Shown here one piece after another: positions 25,971 through 34,263 of a DNA stretch of 48,143 nucleotides (position 1 is the first letter of the stretch; every line of letters starts with the position of its first letter). This stretch comes from a virus: IMG/VR virus record IMGVR_UViG_3300028045_000027, positions 1-48,143 of that record, one strand, 5' to 3'. The notes beneath the pieces were generated by a model that did no database searches, was not told the origin of the DNA, and saw only the letters and a list, made by a program, of their open reading frames with translations. A program made the position numbers and the translations under genes.

Positions 25971-28900
25971 ATGGCTAGAAAAGTAGTACCAGGTTCGATA
26001 ACGGAACCATATAAAATAGGGAAAGGTGATTTTTCACCTAACTTAGTAGGTTTACAATTTACACAAGGGACAACTTTATTTACGTTGGGTAATTTTGATA
26101 TCACCACTAACTCTAGTACGGGTATTAGTAAAGTTTATAATACAGGTTCTTTTTCTGATTCATATAGTTTAGAAACGCTAAGTTTAACATCACAAGAATC
26201 AGAGATACTCTCAAACGAGTCAGTAAAAACCATATTAAATCTAGACCCTACTAATATAGAAAGGTATGTTTATTTTGGTAGTTTTTATGAATTTATTTCT
26301 GAAAAAATAAAAAATATTTTATTAAAATGGAAAGGTTCTTTATATGTAAACAACTTACAACCTACAGACCCAACACAAACAGAAAAAAACACAATTTTAA
26401 ATTATAGTTACGATAGTGTTAAAGATAAATCATACTTTAAAATACCAGCTTCAGTTATAATAAATAACTACGCTTTAGTTTATGATTTGAAATATAGTGA
26501 TAATAGTGAGTACACAAGTACATTATTTAATCAAAATGAAAATTATGGGGAAATATATAACCTTAATTTTCATTTTGGGGACTACCAAATTAGTAACACT
26601 TTTGGTGATTTTTTTGTTACTAACTTTACAGGTAGTACCGAAACTGACCCATACATTTATGTTGAAGTTAATAAAAATGCTTGGCCACCATTAGAATCTA
26701 TTGGTTTTGGTAGTTACAATTACCACCTAAGACCTAAAGAAGAAATTTTAAATAAATATTTTTTTAATTTGTTAAACGAGTTTGAAAAACAAATGTTAAA
26801 TGAATTAACAACACCTCGTTATAGCTTTAAAATCCAATCACCAAAAAAGACAGATAGTGGAACAATAATTCTAGCTCAAAAAACATTAACATGGCCAACT
26901 TCAGATGGTTATAATTTAGATAGTGGGGGAGGTAACTTCCAAATATATGTATCAAGTTGGTTAAATGAAGCTAACAGTTTTGACGAACTAAAGACAGATT
27001 TAATATCTAGAAGATTTGTAACAGGGTCAATTATTGATTTTGATACTGATGGTGGTGGAAATGAAGTTTATGGTAGAAAAGTTAATAAATTATTAAAAAT
27101 TTACGGTAGGGAATTTGATGAAATTAAAAAATACATAGATGGTATATCTTTCGCTAGGGTAGTTACCTATAATAAAAAAGATAACATACCAGACCAGCTA
27201 GTTAAAATTTTAGCTAGTGAATTAGGTTTAGATGTATTACTAAGTTTTTTTGAAAATAATCTTTTTAAAAACGATTTACCAAATGATACTACACAAGAAG
27301 GTTATGGTAATTTACTAAATATACCTTTTTCAGGATATTCAAGAAACTTATCACCAAAAGAAATGGATATTGAATTATGGAGACGGTTGGTTATAAATGC
27401 TTGGTGGTTATTTAAATCTAAAGGTCATAGGAAAGTTTTAGAATTTTTCTTAAATTTATTTAAAATACAAAAATGTGTTATAAGTTTAGATGAGTACATT
27501 TACATAGCCAAAAATGCCCCATTAGATGTAGATGAAACATTTGACGTTATAGCAAAATATTTAGGTGTAGAACCTTTAGGGTCAGGTGTTGAGGTTACCG
27601 ATGGTGAACCAGTTACCAACGTATATGGAGCTGAATTAAATGCTAGCGATTACCCAATCGATGTATATGGTTTCCCTAAAGTAGCTAATAATTCACCAGA
27701 ATACTATTACCAATTAAATGGTTTTTGGTATAATGGTGGTAACTTGTCAGAAGAAGGAAATAACCCACACACAGGACCTTATGATTATGGTAAAGCTTAT
27801 TTAAGTTCCCTTGAATGTCTTATAGATTCTTTTGAAGGTGTAACAACAGGTACGACCACCTTTAATACATTAGATAATTTATTTATAGATTATGAAAATG
27901 GTACCATTGAAAATGGTTTAAACAATTTTGGTGAAGATTATGCTGAAATAATGAACACCACAAATAGGGGGTTAAATAATGTTAATATAGTTTCAGCAGG
28001 GGCTGATAATCAAATTTCTTTTGGTGAAAGCCAACAATCCTTTAGGATTGTTTTTAACCTTAATTGTGTAATACCATGTCCTAGTGAATTTATTAACTAT
28101 GGTAATGGTGTTATTTTTATTGGTTTCGATGACACTAAAAGTCCACTTTCTAGTAGTGCGGAACCAAAGTTATCCCAATTCCCACAACTTTATTTGTCAA
28201 AACCACAAGTATTGATACAATCTTTAGAAATAACAGAAATTTGTTGTAAAGAAATAGGTGGATATTATTTACCAAACCTAGACAATGATATAAATATTGC
28301 TGAGGATATCTTTACTATAGAAGAGTTATTTAAAGAAAATAGTACAACAAAACCTTTACCAGAACCAAAAACACTTTGTTATTGGTGTCCACCAACACAA
28401 ATACTGTGTGATGAAGATTATTATGGTGCGATACTAGCTAAACAAAATTCTAATAACGAACCAACTAATAAACAAAGAGTTCAACCCCAAGGACAAGGTG
28501 ATGATGTAAAAGAGGTTATTGGTTGTACAGATGGTTCAGCTATAAATTATAACGCTTTCGCTAATAAAATGTGTGAAGGGTATACAGGCACTTATTTAAA
28601 AAGTAATTGTAATTCTGGTGCACCAGCTAACGCTATATGTTCTGGGTGTTGTTATAAAACTATACCCAATAATGAGGAATCAATTGATGGAGAATTAATA
28701 TCTGAAGTTTTTATCAATAATGACCCTTGTGGTGGGTTAATCACACAAGAAAACCAATCACCCAACCAGTTTTTAATAAACGGAAAAACGGTTAAAGATA
28801 TCGGATGTTGTACCGAACTCTTAATGGGTGCACCTGTTGAATTCACATCTTTTGATTCAAATGGTGATGGAAAGTTAGACAGTTCAGGATGTGTACCCAA

Positions 28901-30167
28901 AGTAAGTTCTATAGATTGTTCACAAAAAGAGATTTATATTAATGGTGGTGTTGTGTTTGGAATTAAAGATTCAAGATGTTGTACTGACGATTTTGTTGGT
29001 CAACCTGTAGTGTGGGACGGCATCCAGTGTAAAGTAAAAGAAGATAGTTTATGTGTTATTTTAACAAACGATAATCAAAATATAACTAATGCTGAATGTT
29101 GTAAATTAAAAATGGGTTATTTAAGTAAAGACTATTACGGTAATACAGTGTGTATTAAAGAAAGCGTTGATGGTGGAGGAAGTGGTACTGGTGGTAATGG
29201 TGGTACTGGTTTTACTAGGTGTTCCCAAACTGAATTAGCTAGTTTTACAACTATAACTATTTTAGATAATGACGGTAATTATGAATTATTACAAACACAA
29301 GACGGTAAAGCGGTTAGTAAACTATGTTGTGCAGCATACGATAATTTGAACAATAACGAAACTTGGACTTTCAACAGTAACCTTGGTTGTACTAGAAACA
29401 TAGAGAGCCAAAACATGGAATACCAAACGGGTAGATACCAATTAGTTGAAAGTTTCCTTGGAAGGTTCATAGCTGGAATAAACAACACTAACCAAACCGG
29501 ACAATTTGTGGAAGAAGGTATTTTTTCTTTAGAAACATTTTTTGGTAGCCCAACTTTAGAAAATGCTGGTGATATAAGAGTTCTATTAAAAATAAGAAAG
29601 TTAACAATAAACGGTGTGGAGTACATACAAGGTAATCCACCATCAGCGGTAATTGGACAACAATTAGCTTCACCTGATATAAAAAATAGTGTATTATTTT
29701 TACAACAAGTGTTTAACCAGTACGGTTTAACTGATTATAAAGCCCAATTACCTGGAACACCAAAAAATATAAGCGGAAATTCACCATCTAATACTGGGGG
29801 AGTAGATAACAAATATGGTTTTTATATAATTAGCCCTAAAGAAGATAATTACTATATAGAATACTATTTCCATTACCTAACTTTACCTGAAAGTAAAGGT
29901 GCTTTTACTTTTGAAATACGTAAACCAAGTGTTGTTACAAACTTAAACGTTAATCCGGAAGGGTCATTCAGTAGTAACATAAATTTCTTTTTCGATTCCG
30001 TAGCCAACAATAGCTTTGTACCCAACCCCACCTTCGGTTATGTCGCTAATAAAATAACATCAGTAACAAATGAAACATGTTTTACGATAAATCAAACCAT
30101 ACCTACGTATGGTGTAGAACCAGAACAGTGTTACCCATATACATTAGGGCAAATAACTTACGATTAG
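25971..30167 (+). CDS. Tail-protein-I/gp7-like wedge protein fused to cysteine-rich surface modules (1398 aa)
   Basis: Largest gene in the window. Residues ~370-500 resemble tail protein I (gpI, equivalent to T4 gp7): a helical run around VNKLLKIYGREFDEIKKYI, then LWRRLVINAWWLFKSKGHRK and VLEFFLNLF. After residue ~800 the protein changes character. A GCTD module (residues ~846-905) is followed by four domains each marked by a Cys-Cys pair (IGCCTE, SRCCTD, AECCKL, KLCCAA). Within these are a calcium-type loop (DSNGDGKLD, from residue 962) and a Gly-rich linker. The final ~250 residues are beta-rich. The first part would join the baseplate; the Cys-rich part is probably exposed. The gpI similarity is moderate, the modules are clear. 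Confidence 0.8.
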   Translation: MARKVVPGSITEPYKIGKGDFSPNLVGLQFTQGTTLFTLGNFDITTNSSTGISKVYNTGSFSDSYSLETLSLTSQESEILSNESVKTILNLDPTNIERYVYFGSFYEFISEKIKNILLKWKGSLYVNNLQPTDPTQTEKNTILNYSYDSVKDKSYFKIPASVIINNYALVYDLKYSDNSEYTSTLFNQNENYGEIYNLNFHFGDYQISNTFGDFFVTNFTGSTETDPYIYVEVNKNAWPPLESIGFGSYNYHLRPKEEILNKYFFNLLNEFEKQMLNELTTPRYSFKIQSPKKTDSGTIILAQKTLTWPTSDGYNLDSGGGNFQIYVSSWLNEANSFDELKTDLISRRFVTGSIIDFDTDGGGNEVYGRKVNKLLKIYGREFDEIKKYIDGISFARVVTYNKKDNIPDQLVKILASELGLDVLLSFFENNLFKNDLPNDTTQEGYGNLLNIPFSGYSRNLSPKEMDIELWRRLVINAWWLFKSKGHRKVLEFFLNLFKIQKCVISLDEYIYIAKNAPLDVDETFDVIAKYLGVEPLGSGVEVTDGEPVTNVYGAELNASDYPIDVYGFPKVANNSPEYYYQLNGFWYNGGNLSEEGNNPHTGPYDYGKAYLSSLECLIDSFEGVTTGTTTFNTLDNLFIDYENGTIENGLNNFGEDYAEIMNTTNRGLNNVNIVSAGADNQISFGESQQSFRIVFNLNCVIPCPSEFINYGNGVIFIGFDDTKSPLSSSAEPKLSQFPQLYLSKPQVLIQSLEITEICCKEIGGYYLPNLDNDINIAEDIFTIEELFKENSTTKPLPEPKTLCYWCPPTQILCDEDYYGAILAKQNSNNEPTNKQRVQPQGQGDDVKEVIGCTDGSAINYNAFANKMCEGYTGTYLKSNCNSGAPANAICSGCCYKTIPNNEESIDGELISEVFINNDPCGGLITQENQSPNQFLINGKTVKDIGCCTELLMGAPVEFTSFDSNGDGKLDSSGCVPKVSSIDCSQKEIYINGGVVFGIKDSRCCTDDFVGQPVVWDGIQCKVKEDSLCVILTNDNQNITNAECCKLKMGYLSKDYYGNTVCIKESVDGGGSGTGGNGGTGFTRCSQTELASFTTITILDNDGNYELLQTQDGKAVSKLCCAAYDNLNNNETWTFNSNLGCTRNIESQNMEYQTGRYQLVESFLGRFIAGINNTNQTGQFVEEGIFSLETFFGSPTLENAGDIRVLLKIRKLTINGVEYIQGNPPSAVIGQQLASPDIKNSVLFLQQVFNQYGLTDYKAQLPGTPKNISGNSPSNTGGVDNKYGFYIISPKEDNYYIEYYFHYLTLPESKGAFTFEIRKPSVVTNLNVNPEGSFSSNINFFFDSVANNSFVPNPTFGYVANKITSVTNETCFTINQTIPTYGVEPEQCYPYTLGQITYD
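28504..28682 (+). repeat. GCTD-module direct repeat, copy 1
   Basis: About 179 bases recur at 30213-30391 (constant offset 1709) with few differences, encoding the module that starts VIGCTDGSAINYN and ends SGCCYK. The central ~90 bases (28571-28660) are almost identical between the copies. The module type is common in secreted Bacteroidota proteins. Confidence 0.88.
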
Positions 30168-30181
30168 ATATTTAGAAATAT

Positions 30182-32662
30182 ATGGCACAAGCAAATAATA
30201 TAGTAGGGGATGATGAAAAAGATGTAATTGGTTGTACAGATAGTACAGCTATAAATTATAATGTTTTTGCCACAAAAACATGTGAAGGGTATACAGGCAC
30301 TTATTTAAAAAGTAATTGTAATTCTGGTGCACCACCTAACGCTATATGTTCTGGATGTTGTTATAAAATTATATCTACTAATGAGGAATCAGGTGACCCA
30401 ATTAAAGGTGATGGTGGTACTGAATCTAATGACGGTATTCCAGACTTAGGTTCAGGTGTGTCAATCATAGATTTTGGTGACATATTTAATTGCCCTAGAA
30501 CAGAACAGCTCACATGGAGTAATACCGACCCAATCGTAATTACATTTGAAGGTCAAAATTTAAGTGATGAATGTTGTACTGAAAGTGTGGTAGGAGCACC
30601 TGTAACCTACACTCAGATTAGTAGTAGAAAATACGCGTGTACATTAAATAAACAATCTAACCCTTGTCCACCGATTGAAGCAATACAAATATCAGCGGAA
30701 GACCAAACAACTATACTTGGGATTAAAACAAAAGAATGTTGTGAATTTTATAATAGTGAAAATTTCCTTACTGTTTGGGATGGTAGATTTTGTTTATACC
30801 AAAAAGAAACTAATGATTGCCCTTTCGATGATTTTATTGTAGAACAAAGTGCTAGTAACCCCGACACACCATTAAACACATTACAAGTTTTTGGTTCAGG
30901 AACGTCATCTAAAGAACTTATACCTTTATCTCACTATCCAAACTGTTGTACAACAGAAAACGTTGGGGTTGAAGTTATATATGATACAGAATTAAAGTTA
31001 TGTTTATACCAAGTAGTAACACCACCGCCAGCACCACAACCTATTATAGTAATAAATGAAGAACCTATAATAAATGATGATTGTGATGATTTATTGATTT
31101 CAGCAAAAATTTATTTCGCTAGACCACCTAAAGAGTGTTTTTCTGATATAGTAGCTTCATTACTACCTGACAACCCTTCTTTTACAGTAGAACAATTAGG
31201 TATTTTTAACTCACAAGACGATGAGTTTAATACTTGGGTAGATTTAGGGTTAAGAGTCGTAACAACTACTAGTGACAGTTTTAACGTAAATTTAGTGTTT
31301 AATGGATTATTAATTTGTTGTGACTACGATATAAGGATTGACAATGTTAGGGTAGATTGTTTTAAGGAAGAAGATAGAGCTTTTTACCAAAAAAACGATT
31401 GTCCTGGGTTTGATTTAAAAAGAGTAATAGATAATAAAAAGTCTTGGGTATATAATCCAGGAACAGATGAAATTGGGCTATCAACTGAGGATATAATAGA
31501 TAGAAACCAAGGTGATGTAGGTTTATTAGAAAAGTTTGGGTTTGTTAATAGAACTTTCGCTCCAAGTAGTGACGCCGATTTACCTTGGAGGTATACTGAC
31601 TATTATGAACAATCAAACATTAAAGAACCACACAGTAAAGCTGTTATAAACAGTAAAGAAATGGAACTCACATTCAATATGTGTTCTGAATGTTGTATTG
31701 AAGATAGCCCTTGTCCGGCTGGATATACTTTAAGTGCTAACACAAAAAGTTGTTACAAGACAACTTGTCCGGATGGGTACAAACTTAGTGGTACGAGTAT
31801 GTGTTATAGTGCGTCTACAGAAGTTCCTGTATTTATTACTAGTGGTTTTACATCACAAGGAGCTGTACCACCGCAAGATTTAATAAATACTAACATAATT
31901 TCAAATCCAGTACCTTTTAATAGTTTTTTAACGGCAGGTATATCGACTGGTGATACGGTTAACATACCATTATCTGGCATATCTTATACCATATCAAGTA
32001 TTATAGATTATAGAAGTTTAGATTTGAATTCACCACCACTGATTAGCCCAACATTCGATTTTTCTGGGGTATACTATGAAATATATACTACACCACCTGA
32101 AACCCTATACACTAACCCTACAATATTAACTGAAGAATATGGCTCTTATTGTCTTAAAAAAGTTAGTTTATTACAACTAGAAGATTATAAAAAAACTTTC
32201 CAAAGTTTTTGGGTTAGGATGATTGAACAGTTTGTTCCGGCAACCACAATATTTGTTTCAGGTGAAAAATGGTGTAATAATAACGATTTAATATGTACAG
32301 AATTTGGAGAATGTGATTATGATTATGAATATGTTGATTCTGAGATAACTGTTATTGAGTATGGTACAGATTTTGCACCTGTCGCAACTGGTACAACAAA
32401 TACGAATAATGGTGGTGATGTTCCAGATGAAAATAGTAGTGATACTACTATTAATAATGAGTCGGGTGGGGAACCAAATAATTCAGATGATGGACCAATA
32501 ATGGAAGACGGTACTACAGTAATAACAACACCTTCAGAACCTACAGGACTAACTGAAACTAATGAAAAAGATTTTACAGGCCCAACTGATACACAAAAAA
32601 AAGGGCTAAATAACTATATGTCTATAACAACGAAAGCAAAATCAGAAACAATATTTAAATAA
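30182..32662 (+). CDS. Cysteine-rich modular tail protein (826 aa)
   Basis: It starts with a GCTD module (residues ~12-70) nearly identical to that of the preceding gene, then three Cys-Cys domains (DECCTE, KECCEF, PNCCTT) and a Pro-rich linker (PPPAPQP). A beta region with ICCDYD follows, then SECCIED and two tandem C-x-x-GY-x-LS...CY units near residues 511-541. The C-terminal ~100 residues are a low-complexity Asn/Gly/Thr/Asp tail. No enzyme motif is seen. Shared modules and adjacency suggest it packs with, or duplicates part of, the gp7-like protein. The most likely role is an exposed fibre or baseplate decoration, stabilised by disulfides after release. Confidence 0.78.
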   Translation: MAQANNIVGDDEKDVIGCTDSTAINYNVFATKTCEGYTGTYLKSNCNSGAPPNAICSGCCYKIISTNEESGDPIKGDGGTESNDGIPDLGSGVSIIDFGDIFNCPRTEQLTWSNTDPIVITFEGQNLSDECCTESVVGAPVTYTQISSRKYACTLNKQSNPCPPIEAIQISAEDQTTILGIKTKECCEFYNSENFLTVWDGRFCLYQKETNDCPFDDFIVEQSASNPDTPLNTLQVFGSGTSSKELIPLSHYPNCCTTENVGVEVIYDTELKLCLYQVVTPPPAPQPIIVINEEPIINDDCDDLLISAKIYFARPPKECFSDIVASLLPDNPSFTVEQLGIFNSQDDEFNTWVDLGLRVVTTTSDSFNVNLVFNGLLICCDYDIRIDNVRVDCFKEEDRAFYQKNDCPGFDLKRVIDNKKSWVYNPGTDEIGLSTEDIIDRNQGDVGLLEKFGFVNRTFAPSSDADLPWRYTDYYEQSNIKEPHSKAVINSKEMELTFNMCSECCIEDSPCPAGYTLSANTKSCYKTTCPDGYKLSGTSMCYSASTEVPVFITSGFTSQGAVPPQDLINTNIISNPVPFNSFLTAGISTGDTVNIPLSGISYTISSIIDYRSLDLNSPPLISPTFDFSGVYYEIYTTPPETLYTNPTILTEEYGSYCLKKVSLLQLEDYKKTFQSFWVRMIEQFVPATTIFVSGEKWCNNNDLICTEFGECDYDYEYVDSEITVIEYGTDFAPVATGTTNTNNGGDVPDENSSDTTINNESGGEPNNSDDGPIMEDGTTVITTPSEPTGLTETNEKDFTGPTDTQKKGLNNYMSITTKAKSETIFK
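30213..30391 (+). repeat. GCTD-module direct repeat, copy 2
   Basis: Second copy of the 179-base repeat, coding residues ~11-70 of the 826-residue protein (VIGCTDSTAINYN to SGCCYK). High nucleotide identity between adjacent genes points to recent duplication or gene conversion and is a likely recombination site. Confidence 0.88.
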
Positions 32663-34263
32663 TGTGTATACTTTGTAAAAATAAAAAAACAAATATCCCT
32701 ACCATAGATATTAAAAAATCAATACAAACAGATGTCGATAGGTCAGGTCTTTCTAATATATTTAATTTAGAAAATAGTGTTAATTTTTGTAATGAAGAAT
32801 TTAAACAACCACTTTATTACATGGATGGTACTGTTAAAGCTACAACAGGGTACACAACAACAGCCTGTAGTGGTATTACCACAGGTACAACCTATTCTGT
32901 TTCTGGTTGTTCAGCTGTTTATAATTTATCTGAAATAGAAGATTTTGATTTAACTTTTAATATAACAGGTAATACAGAATATAGTGGGTATACAGGTAGT
33001 TTTTGTTATCACATATTTGATTTAGATTTACTTAACAAAAACACAGATTTTATCACACAAAATGATTCTATTTTAACTGATTGTTTTGTTTTTTCCGCGA
33101 TAACAGGCAACACAATTGTCGACAAGATAGTCCAAGGAGATTTACCAGTAAAAGATGCTCAATATTTTTTAAAAGATTACTCTATATTTAAAACTAAAGA
33201 ATGCCCTACTAACTTATCTATAAACACTTTTAACTTATCCACCTACCCTAAAGAAGACTTATATTCAGATGGGTGGTATTTTATTACGGTCACAAATCCA
33301 GAAAAACCAATACTATTCACTAATAATTCAGGCGGTTTAATTAAAGATACTGTTTTAAATACAGAACTAGTACCAATCCGAGCCGGTCAAACAACATTTT
33401 TTAAAATTAACGGCATACCTTTAAATAATAAAATGCTTGTTTACCTGAATGGAATACAATTAACCGAAGGGGCTGATTGGGTAAGTTCTGTAGATAATGT
33501 AGGTTTAATAGAATTAGTTAACGGAACTTTAGAGCCAGGAAGAGACCAATTAAAGGTTACGTATTTAGATTTACAGGAAGATACTAAGGATATATTTAAC
33601 TTAAATGAAGATTACTTAGAAATGGATGCTTTTATTGTATCTGGAATAACAACTGATGTCACATATTCAGGAGCTTCAAGACCATCAATTAATTATAACA
33701 CAGTAAGGTCAAGACAAGAACTATTAACAACACAACCGATAAAAGATAGTTCTAAGATTATTTTTACTATTAACGGTGTTACACTCACAGAAAATATTGA
33801 ATTTTTTACAAGTAATTCAGATAATACAAAGTTAATTATGGAACCTAATACCGTAATAAAAGAAGGTGATGCTGTATCGGTATTTTATTTAACAGACTCA
33901 CCAAGCGGGTATCTTGATGTTGGGATTTATAGAACATTGACACCAACAGTAAATTGGTATGTTCCGGAAAGTTATGAACAATATTTACCTAAAAATGGTG
34001 AATTCTTAATACAAGTAACCACTGAAGAAGATGAAAATTTTGACAACCCAATACAACAAATATTTGTTGACCTTATAAAGGGGGAACCCTTCTACTCAAA
34101 AGAGTTAGAAGAACTACCAACAACAGTAGGAAATAATTTTTTATTTAAGGTATATTTTTTTAAAAATTACCCTATATTATTCGGAAATAATGTTAAAACT
34201 AGGAATGTTAGTGAAACTGGATTTTTCCAAGTTAATATGAATTACTCTAAAAATAGTTATTAA
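32662..34263 (+). CDS. Uncharacterised fibre-like structural protein (533 aa)
   Basis: It begins with a short Cys motif (MCILCKNKK) that could bind metal or form a disulfide. Two beta-sandwich repeats are visible, near residues 243-305 (VYLNGIQLTEGADW to DQLKVTYL) and 365-415 (FTINGVTLTENIEFF to AVSVFYL). Each has the pattern of a strand, NG, a turn, and a closing GD/GR strand, common in phage tail-fibre and neck proteins. The rest is Thr/Asn/Gly-rich. TAATG junctions couple it to both neighbours. A fibre or baseplate spoke is inferred. Confidence 0.78.
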   Translation: MCILCKNKKTNIPTIDIKKSIQTDVDRSGLSNIFNLENSVNFCNEEFKQPLYYMDGTVKATTGYTTTACSGITTGTTYSVSGCSAVYNLSEIEDFDLTFNITGNTEYSGYTGSFCYHIFDLDLLNKNTDFITQNDSILTDCFVFSAITGNTIVDKIVQGDLPVKDAQYFLKDYSIFKTKECPTNLSINTFNLSTYPKEDLYSDGWYFITVTNPEKPILFTNNSGGLIKDTVLNTELVPIRAGQTTFFKINGIPLNNKMLVYLNGIQLTEGADWVSSVDNVGLIELVNGTLEPGRDQLKVTYLDLQEDTKDIFNLNEDYLEMDAFIVSGITTDVTYSGASRPSINYNTVRSRQELLTTQPIKDSSKIIFTINGVTLTENIEFFTSNSDNTKLIMEPNTVIKEGDAVSVFYLTDSPSGYLDVGIYRTLTPTVNWYVPESYEQYLPKNGEFLIQVTTEEDENFDNPIQQIFVDLIKGEPFYSKELEELPTTVGNNFLFKVYFFKNYPILFGNNVKTRNVSETGFFQVNMNYSKNSY

